Positions 6,817 through 14,523 are shown, numbered from the stretch's first letter. The stretch is 16,628 nt of DNA from Deltaproteobacteria bacterium (GCA_020348625.1 CP070752.1:516663-533290); one strand, 5' to 3'. A program made the numbers and translations. Notes: a model not told the origin generated them from the sequence alone.

Positions 6817-8133
6817 ATGTCATACACCATTACAAAGTGGAACGACTTCAAGAATTATCAGAGCACCCGTTACAGGAACTACGCATATGCTTCCGAAGGC
6901 CTCCGCTGCATTGGCTCTACGTGGAGCGTATTGGCTCCCCTTAAAGGGCTGGGAAATGATGTATATATAATAGGCGGCGAGCCACACGCCGCGTCAACCG
7001 CGGGCACATTCCCTAAAGAGGCCCGTGAGGATATTGCAGCTTCTGAAATCGCGGGTTTAGGCTTTCACTCGTGCAGTTACCTGAAGCTGTTCGTCGGGGA
7101 GGTGGTTCGCGATAAACTAGGTATTACAGATGGAACAATCAAGCAGGGATATCCCAAACCGGATTTGATCTGGACTACACATTTGTGCAACCTGCATGCA
7201 AAATGGTACCAGGAAGTTTCAAGGCGTCTGGGTGGCATACCTTTGTACCCCATAGATATGATTGGCGGGGGGAATGCGGAGAAGGATCCTAAGATTGTAA
7301 AATATGTATGCGACCAGATGGAGGAGGGAATACGGTGGCTCGAGAGAGTAACGGGCAGGCAATTTTCGGATGATTTGTTCATCAAGGCAGCTCGAAACGA
7401 GATCAAGGTGCTGGTTTTATGGGGTAATATATGTGCTCTAAACATGTATGCTCCCGCACCTTTGGATGAGCGTCGGCTTATAGCTCTATTCCCGCCGGCT
7501 ATGGTGGACAGGACAACTGATGAAGCTGTGCAATTATATGAGGCATTACTTAAAGAAGTGCAACACATGGTTGAGACCAAACAGAGTGTGGTTCAGGATC
7601 AACGCTTCAGAATAGTCTATTTTGGATTAGCACATACTTATGGCCATCCGGAAATTGCGAGAATCCTCAGGGACGCCGGAGCTGAGATTGTAGCCTCGGT
7701 CTACACGTTTGGCACGACTGGCAATTTCAGGGGATTTGTAAATGGAAACTGGTCATGGAAACCCATTGACCCTGCATGGGTAGACGAACTGGATTTGTCC
7801 AGCAGAAGAGATGCCTTACGTGCGCTCGCTAAAATCGTCCTGGGTTGGCCTACGTGGCAAGGAGTAAGATCCTACTGGGCACTAGAAGAGATGGCTCGGG
7901 CAATGGTAACAGAATTCAACGCGGACGGGCTTTTGCTGGCGCCTACCCGTACCTGTGAAACCGACTTTAGGAACGGTTACATAGCGATGCAACGCATCTT
8001 CAAAAACGAAATTCCGACCGTGGAATACGATACAGAAACGGTTGATGTGCGGAAAATGGATATACCAGGTGCCAAACGGAAAACAGAGTTGTTCGTGCAT
8101 CTTATGGAAGCGCATAAGAAAGGAGGTGCATGA
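6817..8133 (+). CDS. 2-hydroxyacyl-CoA dehydratase family subunit, benzoyl-CoA reductase BcrB/BzdO-like
   Basis: Catalytic Fe-S subunit of the 2-hydroxyacyl-CoA dehydratase/class I benzoyl-CoA reductase family. At 438 residues it equals the BcrB length I recall. Three cysteines sit where the family places cluster ligands: C86 (GFHSC86), C124 (TTHLC124-NLHAKW) and C380 (PTRTC380). PDLIW at 115-119 and the later Rossmann-like stretch RIVYFGLAHTYG are family-like. With the next gene it would form the heterodimer that receives electrons from the ATP-driven activator and reduces an aromatic acyl-CoA or dehydrates a 2-hydroxyacyl-CoA. AGGAGG at 6806-6811 is five bases before the ATG. Two activator paralogues in the operon favour the ring-reductase reading, but the substrate is not decided. 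Confidence 0.82.
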   Translation: MSYTITKWNDFKNYQSTRYRNYAYASEGLRCIGSTWSVLAPLKGLGNDVYIIGGEPHAASTAGTFPKEAREDIAASEIAGLGFHSCSYLKLFVGEVVRDKLGITDGTIKQGYPKPDLIWTTHLCNLHAKWYQEVSRRLGGIPLYPIDMIGGGNAEKDPKIVKYVCDQMEEGIRWLERVTGRQFSDDLFIKAARNEIKVLVLWGNICALNMYAPAPLDERRLIALFPPAMVDRTTDEAVQLYEALLKEVQHMVETKQSVVQDQRFRIVYFGLAHTYGHPEIARILRDAGAEIVASVYTFGTTGNFRGFVNGNWSWKPIDPAWVDELDLSSRRDALRALAKIVLGWPTWQGVRSYWALEEMARAMVTEFNADGLLLAPTRTCETDFRNGYIAMQRIFKNEIPTVEYDTETVDVRKMDIPGAKRKTELFVHLMEAHKKGGA

Positions 8134-8139
8134 GAAACG

Positions 8140-9303
8140 ATGAACAAGGACTCTGACGCAATAATCAAGCATTTTCGCCATATTACTGAGAATCCGCATG
8201 AATACGCCAAAACCCTTCAAGGAAAAGGCCAGCTCTTGGTCGGATATATGTGCACTCATGTTCCCGAGGAAATCCTATACGCAGCCGGGATTATACCGGT
8301 GAGAATTCTGAGCGCCCATGTTTCACAAGCAATGACAAGGAGCTATATTCATGAAACATACTGCTCTTTTTCACATGATTGTGCATACCAGGGGCTGCAA
8401 CACAATTATGATTACCTAGACTTGATCGTGCACAGCAGCAGTTGCATACATATGGCTGAGGCCTTTAACGTTTGGGTTAGGTTTGCAGGATTCCAGGAAA
8501 AAAGCTTTCTCATACCGTACCCCCACATCATACATACAAAATATGCAGCTGGGCTTATGAAGGAGTCTTATGGAGAGTTTAAGCAATTCGTTGAGAAGTT
8601 TGTGCACAAATCCATAACAGATGATGACATCGAGAGGGCGATTAAGGTTTATAATCGCACCAGAAGACTCCTTAAACGCCTATGGGAGTTCCTACGGCGT
8701 GATAACCCGCCTATATCGGGACCCGAAGTCGCGACCGTGACTCTGGCTTGCCAGGTTATGGACAAGCAGGAATGCAATCAAACGCTGGAGCAACTTATAC
8801 GGCGATTGGAAGCCGAGCCTGGCAAAGAGTCCTCAGGGGTAAGGCTGATGGTAACGGGAGGTGCTTGTGACGACCTGCGGGTTTTCGATTTAATCGAGAA
8901 TTTGAACTTCAGTACAAACCTGATTTTCATGGATTCGTGTACCGCAGCCAGGTACTTCTGGTTTGAGGTTCCTGAGGACAGACCTGATAAGCTTGAAGCG
9001 ATCGCAGAAGGATACATCGGTAGAATTCCGTGTCCTTCAAAAGACACTGTTCCCGGTACCGGGGAGAAAAAGAGGTTCAGGTTCATTCAACAGTTCATCG
9101 AGGACTTCAGGCCAGATGGGGTAATATTCCTCTATCAGAGGTTTTGCAGCCCTCAATCGATGGACGTTGTGGCACTGAAGCCTATCGTCGATATGCTGGG
9201 AATTCCGTGGACTGAGCTTGAACTTGATACAACCGTACCCATAACCCAATTTGGGACACAGCTGGAAGCCCTTGTAGAAATAATAAGGCAGGTGGAGCCA
9301 TGA
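8140..9303 (+). CDS. 2-hydroxyacyl-CoA dehydratase family subunit, benzoyl-CoA reductase BcrC/BzdN-like
   Basis: Second catalytic subunit, 387 residues, the same length I recall for BcrC of Thauera. The family signature GYMCTHVPEEILYAAGIIPV is at residues 35-54 (family pattern G-x-x-C-x-x-x-P-E-E-L-x-x-A-A-G). Candidate [4Fe-4S] ligands are C75 (ETYC), C102 (HSSSC) and C336 (YQRFC, matching the family K/R-F-C-P/S element). The ATG at 8140 has AGGAGG at 8121-8126. The stop overlaps the next start in an ATGA (9300-9303), showing translational coupling to the activator gene. As for its partner, aromatic-CoA reduction is the favoured reading and a 2-hydroxyacyl-CoA dehydratase is the alternative. 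Confidence 0.87.
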   Translation: MNKDSDAIIKHFRHITENPHEYAKTLQGKGQLLVGYMCTHVPEEILYAAGIIPVRILSAHVSQAMTRSYIHETYCSFSHDCAYQGLQHNYDYLDLIVHSSSCIHMAEAFNVWVRFAGFQEKSFLIPYPHIIHTKYAAGLMKESYGEFKQFVEKFVHKSITDDDIERAIKVYNRTRRLLKRLWEFLRRDNPPISGPEVATVTLACQVMDKQECNQTLEQLIRRLEAEPGKESSGVRLMVTGGACDDLRVFDLIENLNFSTNLIFMDSCTAARYFWFEVPEDRPDKLEAIAEGYIGRIPCPSKDTVPGTGEKKRFRFIQQFIEDFRPDGVIFLYQRFCSPQSMDVVALKPIVDMLGIPWTELELDTTVPITQFGTQLEALVEIIRQVEP

Positions 9304-10094
9304 ATAAGGAAAAAATCCTTGCTGGACTAGATGCGGGCCATGTTAATACGAAGGCCGTAATAATGAAGGAAAAGGAAATCCTTGGATATTGCATAGTACC
9401 CACAGGATTTGATGTAGTAGCTGCGGCTCAAAGGGCACTCACTGATGCTTCGGACAATGCCGGTATCTCACGCGCCGAACTGGGCGAAATCGTGGCTACT
9501 GGAATATTTGGAGATATGACCATGGCGCCGCCGTTGAACGTAATTCAAGCTGTACCAGAATATGTAGCGGATGCTAAAGGGGCCTTATTCCTTAATGAGC
9601 ATTCCAGAACCGTTATCGACATTGGTGGCAATATACATAAGGCCATTCGTTATGACCAAGACGGGAATCTTTTGGACGTTACTCAAAATGACAAATGTGC
9701 CGATGGTCTGGGTATTTTTTACACTACCATGAGCAAAGCACTTGGATTACGTGAGCAGGAGATGTCCGAATTAGCACTTAAATCCACCAAGAATCTCTCT
9801 GTCGCTATTCAATGCGCCCTATCCGCTGAATCAGACGCTATCGATTTGATGTGTCAAGGCGAGGACATCGCCGATGTGGCAGATGCTATATCGAGATTTA
9901 TCGTTGAACGCGTTGCCGATATGTGCACCTATATGACCCTCACAAAAGAGGTCGTGGTAGCTGGAGGATTAGCCAAATCTCAAGCGGTGATTAAGCACCT
10001 TCCGAGCTTGATAAACCAGGATGTAAGCGTATTGAACCTTCCGGAATACGTGGGTGCAATCGGTGCGGTGATTAGTTATGAGGGAGAAAAATGA
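9300..10094 (+). CDS. ATPase activator subunit, BcrD/BzdP-type (BadF/BadG/BcrA/BcrD/HgdC family)
   Basis: ASKHA-fold ATP-hydrolysing electron donor to the dehydratase/reductase core, 264 residues. Visible are the first phosphate-binding strand (AGLDAGHVNTKAV, 8-20), the cluster-ligand motif NDKC133 and, exactly 39 residues later, C172 in QCALSAES, followed by the glycine-rich VVVAGGLAKS. These two cysteines would bridge a [4Fe-4S] cluster across the subunit interface. The usual DIGGQD signature reads DIGGNI (107-112), so the conserved Gln and Asp are missing. It starts inside the preceding stop codon (ATGA) and ends the same way with the next gene. Pairing with a second, different ASKHA subunit points to a class I benzoyl-CoA reductase layout, not a homodimeric HgdC activator. 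Confidence 0.85.
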   Translation: MNKEKILAGLDAGHVNTKAVIMKEKEILGYCIVPTGFDVVAAAQRALTDASDNAGISRAELGEIVATGIFGDMTMAPPLNVIQAVPEYVADAKGALFLNEHSRTVIDIGGNIHKAIRYDQDGNLLDVTQNDKCADGLGIFYTTMSKALGLREQEMSELALKSTKNLSVAIQCALSAESDAIDLMCQGEDIADVADAISRFIVERVADMCTYMTLTKEVVVAGGLAKSQAVIKHLPSLINQDVSVLNLPEYVGAIGAVISYEGEK

Positions 10095-10942
10095 ACGAGT
10101 ACGCCACAGTCAACGAAGAGCTGGATTGGACGAAGGCCACGGTGATAGCAGCCGGAGTGGACATTGGAGCCGTGAGTTCAAAGGCTGTGATACTGCTGGA
10201 TGGAAAACCATATGCATTTTCTCATGTAAGAACCAGCAAGCCCAAAGAATCCGCTTCCAGTGCTCTAAACGCGGCCTTGGCTAATACCGGTTTAACGCTA
10301 GAAAACATCCATTACCTCGTGGCAACCGGTCGTGGGAGGAGCCAGGTCCCGTTTGCACGTGAAACCATAACTGAAATTGCGTGCGGCGCCGCAGGGGCGG
10401 TTCACATTTGGGGCCCATCGGTGCGTACGGTGCTGGATGCTGGAGGTGAAAGCTGCAGGGTAATTCACTGCACCGAAAAAGGCAGAGCAACCGCTTTCCT
10501 GTGGAACGATAAATGTGCCGCGGGTATTGGACGCTATACGGAAACATTTGCTGATCTGGTTAACAAAGACGTAACCGAGATTGGAAACATCGCCCTTCAA
10601 TCCGATGAGTTCCCAAAGCTCAGTGACTTTTGCGCCGTGTATGCTCAATCCGAAGCGCTCGATTTAATACGAAGCAAAGTACCGCTGGAACAAATAATAG
10701 CAGCTTACCACTATGGTATGGCCAGGAGAATCAGCATATTAGTGGGTAGATTAGGCGTGAAAAAGGATTTTGTAATCATTGGAGGACTAACCAAGAATCC
10801 CGGAATAATACATTGGTTGGAAAGTATCCTTGAGTTAGGCATGTTGGATCCTAAACCCGAATGGGATCCCACCTTAACTGTAGCTCTCGGTGCAGCTCTT
10901 TTTGCCGATGCCTCCCACAGGCGGCAACAATCCGAAACGTAG
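10091..10942 (+). CDS. ATPase activator subunit, BcrA/BzdQ-type (BadF/BadG/BcrA/BcrD/HgdC family)
   Basis: Second ASKHA ATPase subunit, 283 residues, paralogous to the preceding gene. Motifs: GVDIGAVSSKAV (22-33), VATGRGRSQVPFA (77-89), NDKC142AAGIGR, C181 in FCAVYAQSEAL 39 residues after C142, and FVIIGGLTKNPG near the C-terminus, then TVALGAALFA. The DIGGQD position reads DAGGES (116-121). In length it is closer to the Azoarcus Bzd subunits of about 300 residues than to the 438-residue Thauera BcrA, which suggests the Bzd-type subclass. The start overlaps the previous stop in an ATGA. Its own stop is one base before the most likely TetR start. Confidence 0.85.
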   Translation: MNEYATVNEELDWTKATVIAAGVDIGAVSSKAVILLDGKPYAFSHVRTSKPKESASSALNAALANTGLTLENIHYLVATGRGRSQVPFARETITEIACGAAGAVHIWGPSVRTVLDAGGESCRVIHCTEKGRATAFLWNDKCAAGIGRYTETFADLVNKDVTEIGNIALQSDEFPKLSDFCAVYAQSEALDLIRSKVPLEQIIAAYHYGMARRISILVGRLGVKKDFVIIGGLTKNPGIIHWLESILELGMLDPKPEWDPTLTVALGAALFADASHRRQQSET

Positions 10943-10943
10943 C

Positions 10944-11546
10944 ATGTCCAAGAAGGTCATCAGAAGAAAATCCATCATCCAGGCGGCCATTGAAGTCTTC
11001 AGTAAGAAAGACTTCAAGACCGCAAGTATTTCCGAAATAGCTCAAAAGGCGGCTGTTGCCGATGGAACGATCTATCAGTATTTCAAGAATAAGGAAGACC
11101 TGTTTTTCTCCATCCCCATAGAAAAAACGAACGAATTCCGAAGTCAGCTCGAATTACATCTCGAGGGAATTTCGGGGGCCTTTAACAAGATCCGGAAATT
11201 CGTATGGTACTTTCTCTATTTTTTCGAGACGAACCCCGGGTATGGAAGAATACTGATGCTCGAGATGCGGGTGAGCAAGAGCTTTGTTAAGACGGAAACC
11301 TACGGTTTCCTCAAGCAATCGGTCAGCCAGGTGATGGATATCATACTGGAAGGACAGAATGAAGGCGTCATTCGACAGGATACAGACATCTACATCCTGC
11401 GCCATTTAATCCTGGGCACCCTCGAGCACATGGTGACCCGATGGCTGCTTAAGGATGAGAAGTACGATCTCCTCGAACACCACCAAGAGGTGAGCCGTAT
11501 GCTGATCGACGGGCTCAGGGCAGTACCTCCAAATCACCCCGCGTAG
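10944..11546 (+). CDS. TetR/AcrR-family transcriptional regulator
   Basis: DNA-binding regulator of 200 residues. Residues about 8-55 form a classic TetR HTH: IIQAAIEVFSKKDFKTASIS, then EIAQKAAVADGTIYQYFKNKEDLF. The VADGTIYQYF recognition helix resembles FadR-type TetR proteins that respond to acyl-CoAs. The C-terminal helical part (KIRKFVWYFLYFFETNPGYG onward) would bind the ligand. I chose ATG 10944, one base after the ATPase stop, because it gives the usual short arm before helix 1. The upstream ATG at 10890 would add 18 residues and overlap the ATPase gene. As last gene of the reductase operon it is likely an acyl-CoA-sensing autorepressor, perhaps acting at the palindrome at 6650-6666 (inference). 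Confidence 0.9.
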   Translation: MSKKVIRRKSIIQAAIEVFSKKDFKTASISEIAQKAAVADGTIYQYFKNKEDLFFSIPIEKTNEFRSQLELHLEGISGAFNKIRKFVWYFLYFFETNPGYGRILMLEMRVSKSFVKTETYGFLKQSVSQVMDIILEGQNEGVIRQDTDIYILRHLILGTLEHMVTRWLLKDEKYDLLEHHQEVSRMLIDGLRAVPPNHPA

Positions 11547-11555
11547 GGCGGCACT

Positions 11556-11584
11556 AAAGGAGGAAGAATTATTCGTCCTTCTTT
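11556..11584. terminator. Weak stem-loop between convergent genes
   Basis: AAAGGAGGA (11556-11564) pairs with TCCTTCTTT (11576-11584) through one G.U pair and an 11-base loop, lying between the TetR stop (11546) and across the stop codon of the converging ligase. It could act as a shared terminator. No good T run follows in either direction, so support is weak. Confidence 0.25.
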
Positions 11585-12909
11585 CGCAGATCCTTGAATC
11601 TCTTGGCCTTCAGTTCGTATCTGGGCAGGGATCCATAGGGATGCACCTCAATGCGGTAGCCCAGGTTGGTTTTCAGCCGCAGTTGATCCTTGAGATGAGT
11701 AAGGACGTTTTTCTCTTGCCCCTCTTTGCCGGGAAGCAGCTCTACCTTTAAAAGAATATCGTCTATATCACCTTTTTTTGTAACGAGCACTTCGTATTCA
11801 TCACTCAGCTCTGAAATGCTTCTAACCACCTCTTCGATGGCCGTGGGTGCCAAGAGAACCCCCTTCACCTTGGTGATGTCATCGGCCCGCCCCATCACCC
11901 CTCCATCCGTGAGGCGAAAGGTCCTGCCGCAGCCACAGGTTTGCCCTGACCATCGTATGACATCTTTGGAGTCAAATCGTATGCAGGGTTTAGCACTCCG
12001 GTCCAGGGCTGTGATGATCATCTTGCCCGGCTTGTTGGGTTCATCGGTAATCTGGCCGGTTTCCAGATCTTCGATTTCAACCAGGAAGAAGGCCTCGTTA
12101 ACGTGCAATCCCCCTGGCTGCTCGGTACACTCATAGCTCCAGGCACCGCTCTCCGTGGCCCCGATATGATCATAAACCTTGGCGCCCCACGCCTCCTCCA
12201 TCTTCTTTTTGGTTGCCGGAATACATGCGCCTGGTTCTCCCGCGCAGGTAATCCTTTGGATGCTGAGTTCCGTGGCCACATCGATTCCCAATTTCCTGCG
12301 CGCAGTATCCGCCATGCCCAATACATAGGTGGGGGTAGCCATAAATGCAGTGCAGTTGAGTTCTTTCATCTTAAGGACCCTGGCCTGAGTATCCAGAACG
12401 CCCCCCGGAACCACCTCGCATCCTATCTTCTCGGCAGCATAGTGGGCGCCCCAGAACGCGACGAAGATGTTATAGCCAAAGGGTACGAATACTCTGTCGG
12501 TGTCACGAAGACCGTGCGCATATAGAACGTAGGCCCAGGTCTCAGAATACCATTCCATGTCCTGCCAGGAATCAGCATGGTACACAGGGGTGCCCGTAGT
12601 TCCACTAGTCTGGCGAAAGGTGGTCACCTCCCTCAGGGGGACTGAGAGTATATCTCCATACGGGAAGGGTTCTCGCATTTGGGCTTGCCTCAGCATGCCC
12701 TTCTCCACTTTGGGGACACGCCGGATATCTTCATGGGTCTTTATATCCCCCGGTTCAAGCCGTGCTTCCGTGTATATTCGTCTGTAAAAAGGCGATTTAT
12801 TGTAGGCCCATTGCACGGCCCTTTTGAATTTCTTGAGTTGAAGCTCCCGAAGCCTTTCAACCGGGAGTGTCTCGATAACGGGATTCCAATATTTTCCGTG
12901 AAGGTTCAT
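11569..12909 (-). CDS. PaaK-like phenylacetate-CoA ligase family (AMP-forming)
   Basis: Adenylate-forming CoA ligase of 446 residues, the usual PaaK length. It activates an aryl or arylacetic acid to its CoA thioester at the cost of ATP to AMP. Motifs in order: SPFYRRIY near 39-46, the phosphate-binding TSGTTGTP at 101-108, AGEPG at 223-227, YDHIGATES at 246-254, TALDRSAKPCIRFDSKDV near 300-317, a cysteine element TCGCGRTFRLTDG and GRADDITKVKG at 340-350, and a C-terminal GYRIEVHPYGSLPRYELKAK. It is transcribed toward the TetR gene and away from the creatininase gene. GGGTGGG a few bases upstream may be its ribosome site. In this context it probably supplies the acyl-CoA used by the reductase; whether that is phenylacetate, benzoate or something else is not visible. 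Confidence 0.9.
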   Translation of the reverse strand: MNLHGKYWNPVIETLPVERLRELQLKKFKRAVQWAYNKSPFYRRIYTEARLEPGDIKTHEDIRRVPKVEKGMLRQAQMREPFPYGDILSVPLREVTTFRQTSGTTGTPVYHADSWQDMEWYSETWAYVLYAHGLRDTDRVFVPFGYNIFVAFWGAHYAAEKIGCEVVPGGVLDTQARVLKMKELNCTAFMATPTYVLGMADTARRKLGIDVATELSIQRITCAGEPGACIPATKKKMEEAWGAKVYDHIGATESGAWSYECTEQPGGLHVNEAFFLVEIEDLETGQITDEPNKPGKMIITALDRSAKPCIRFDSKDVIRWSGQTCGCGRTFRLTDGGVMGRADDITKVKGVLLAPTAIEEVVRSISELSDEYEVLVTKKGDIDDILLKVELLPGKEGQEKNVLTHLKDQLRLKTNLGYRIEVHPYGSLPRYELKAKRFKDLRKKDE

Positions 12910-12976
12910 CTACCCACCCTTGCTCTTGGATTATCACTCATTAAAGCCCCTGTTGCGAATGAACCTCTTTCGCAGT

Positions 12977-13000
12977 TGAAGCAGTATCGGTTCTGCTTCA
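12977..13000. promoter_or_regulatory. Palindrome in the divergent ligase/creatininase promoter region
   Basis: TGAAGCAG (12977-12984) and CTGCTTCA (12993-13000) form a perfect 8-bp inverted repeat around an 8-base centre, 68 bases upstream of the ligase start on its own strand. A second palindrome, TTGAT-AA-ATCAA, lies at 13037-13048. Either could bind a dimeric regulator. As RNA the first would be a stable leader hairpin for the ligase message. Apart from these and the promoter candidate at 13116-13145, I see nothing in the 313-base gap 12910-13222. Confidence 0.4.
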
Positions 13001-13115
13001 TCGCTGTTTTAATGTTTGAGTTTTAGGGAAAGCCATTTGATAAATCAAGGAGATATTACCCCTCAAAGAAATAACAGGGTGAGGCAGATGTGACCTCTTG
13101 CCTTATAGACGAGGG

Positions 13116-13145
13116 TTGTTCAGTGGTGCTGGACAATGATATATT
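13116..13145 (+). promoter_or_regulatory. Possible sigma70-like promoter for the creatininase gene
   Basis: TTGTTC (13116-13121) and TATATT (13140-13145, five of six -10 matches) are 18 bases apart, about 78 bases upstream of the ATG at 13223. The match of the -35 element is moderate. Confidence 0.3.
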
Positions 13146-13222
13146 GGCTTATCCTTTAGAGGAGAGATCGCTCATAAGGCTGGCTTATTTAAGAAAGACT
13201 CGGAGAAGGAGGTAATTATTCA

Positions 13223-14077
13223 ATGGGCAACTCCATATTTGATGAGACTATGGTAAAAATGCCCTGGCCTGAAATTGAAAAAGCGGCTGAGCAGGACGCA
13301 ATCGTGCTGTTGCCAACCGGTGTCATAGAGGAACACGGGCCTCATATGGGACTGGGGGTAGATACCCTATGCAGTGTTCTCTCATGCAGGCTTGCAAAAA
13401 AAAACCTCGAAGACCAGGGCATCAAGGCCTTGATTGCGCCGCCTTACTATTGGGGTATTAACAATGCCACGGGTTCCTTCCCCGGTTCATTTACGGTAAG
13501 GAAAGACACCATGAAAGCACTGCTCTACGATATTCTGGCGTGTTTGAGGCGGTGGGGATTTACCTATGTGTTCAATCTGAACTGGCATGGAGATGAAGCC
13601 CACCTTATGGCTATTTTAGAAGCGATTCGCGAGGCACGAGTTGATAGTGGTGTCATGGCTTACTCTATTCTACGGGCTTTCGATGTCCGACGTTTGAAGA
13701 TGACCGGCGACGAGCCTTACGTTCTTGTGCAACAAGATGGTTTTCCCCATGCACCTCGGTCAGAATATCTTGAGATCCACGCAGAGTCATTCGAGACAGG
13801 CCTCATGGCCGCTTATTTTCCGGACCATGTGGATACGGAACTCGCCAAAACGCTCAAATCGACGGATCTGAAACTTGAAGATCTGATGGTCTGGGCAAAC
13901 GGAGGGGATGAAGCTAGAAAGGTGACCCCCTTGGGGTACTTTGGTGATCCAGCCAGCTTTGATCCGAAAAGAGCAAGGGCCGAATTGGAGCGTCACACCA
14001 AGGATATTGCCTCCCTGATTGTGCGCTTCCTAAAAGGTGAATATAGGCCTCCCAATATGAAGCCACAAAATGCTTAG
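13223..14077 (+). CDS. Creatininase/creatinine amidohydrolase-family protein (MftE-like fold)
   Basis: Metal-dependent amidohydrolase of 284 residues. The family metal-binding signature is intact: PTGVIEEHGPHMGLGVDT at 31-48 gives E36, H38 and, nine residues on, D47. H122 lies in NWHGDE where the family has GHG or GHYE, with D124/E125 nearby, and the late acidic ligand region reads IHAESFETGLM (E188/E191). Members hydrolyse creatinine, formamidopyrimidines or peptide-like amides, so the substrate cannot be named. The ATG at 13223 has a strong AGAAGGAGG 9 bases upstream. It opens a rightward group with a cupin and an amidohydrolase. There is no signal peptide, so it should be cytoplasmic. Confidence 0.85.
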   Translation: MGNSIFDETMVKMPWPEIEKAAEQDAIVLLPTGVIEEHGPHMGLGVDTLCSVLSCRLAKKNLEDQGIKALIAPPYYWGINNATGSFPGSFTVRKDTMKALLYDILACLRRWGFTYVFNLNWHGDEAHLMAILEAIREARVDSGVMAYSILRAFDVRRLKMTGDEPYVLVQQDGFPHAPRSEYLEIHAESFETGLMAAYFPDHVDTELAKTLKSTDLKLEDLMVWANGGDEARKVTPLGYFGDPASFDPKRARAELERHTKDIASLIVRFLKGEYRPPNMKPQNA

Positions 14078-14136
14078 CGCCTGGGATTTTCGAAAAACCA
14101 CTAGGGGCATTCGCGCCCTTCTGATATATTATATTT

Positions 14137-14361
14137 GTGGCCTTCTGGGGTGAGCATTTCGATGCCGAGTCCCTTAAGGACACGCACCAGCTCATTTACC
14201 TGATTGAAGGCGACAGGTTCATCACCCTGAAGGATAAGGACTACGAGGTTGTTAAAGGAGCGGGGACCTACCTCGAACCTAGTGAGAGAGTCAGCATCCG
14301 GCCGGCCGGTCGTGGGACCCTAAGGCTCTTTCACCTCATCGTGCCGAAGATACACGATTGA
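14137..14361 (+). CDS. Small cupin-domain protein, possibly 5'-truncated
   Basis: A 74-codon frame from a GTG, closed upstream by an in-frame TGA at 14122-14124. It has a cupin-like beta pattern: DTHQLIYLIEGDRFITLKDK followed by GAGTYLEPSERVSIRPAGRG and RLFHLIVPK. This matches cupin motif 1 with a single His (H18) in place of HxH, and the Pro-Gly turn of motif 2. Most single cupins are about 100-115 residues, so the first strands may be lost. No clear ribosome site precedes the GTG. It lies 59 bases after the creatininase gene. Its role is unknown; small cupins often bind metals or act as isomerases or sensors. Confidence 0.5.
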   Translation: MAFWGEHFDAESLKDTHQLIYLIEGDRFITLKDKDYEVVKGAGTYLEPSERVSIRPAGRGTLRLFHLIVPKIHD

Positions 14362-14474
14362 CACCCAGCCGCGCTGAACTAGAGGGCTTCATGGTCCGCA
14401 TGTCGGAGACCGTCGGTTTCAGGATCAAGGTGTGCTGCGACTGCGGACGCAAGGCGCTCTTGATTGGTGGGTGA
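14358..14474 (+). CDS. Tiny Cys-rich ORF or gene remnant overlapping the cupin stop
   Basis: A TTG at 14358 overlaps the cupin stop (TTGA) and opens 38 codons ending at TGA 14472-14474. An internal ATG at 14391 gives 27. The C-terminus has KVCCDCGRKALLIGG, a half zinc-ribbon-like CCxC. It may be the surviving end of a larger zinc-ribbon protein or a chance frame. No family is recognised. Confidence 0.25.
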   Translation: MTPSRAELEGFMVRMSETVGFRIKVCCDCGRKALLIGG

Positions 14475-14504
14475 ATTCTACTTCAAAGTCCACTATTTAA
14501 GATA

Positions 14505-14523
14505 ATGAGAGGACATGAGAGGA
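14505..14523. repeat. Short tandem repeat ATGAGAGGA x2
   Basis: ATGAGAGGA occurs at 14505-14513 and 14515-14523, separated by one base, in the leader region of the amidohydrolase gene. It overlaps a weak promoter candidate, AGGACA (14510-14515) with TATAAG (14534-14539) at 18-base spacing. It may be chance. Confidence 0.3.

Noticed and set aside
6817..10942. Reading the operon as a simple 2-hydroxyacyl-CoA dehydratase with its activator
   Set aside because: Not excluded, but less likely: two different ASKHA subunits and lengths of 438 and 387 fit class I benzoyl-CoA reductases better than a homodimeric activator system.
10890..10943. Upstream ATG that would lengthen the TetR protein by 18 residues
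   Set aside because: It overlaps the ATPase gene and adds a non-homologous arm; ATG 10944 directly follows the stop and suits TetR proteins.
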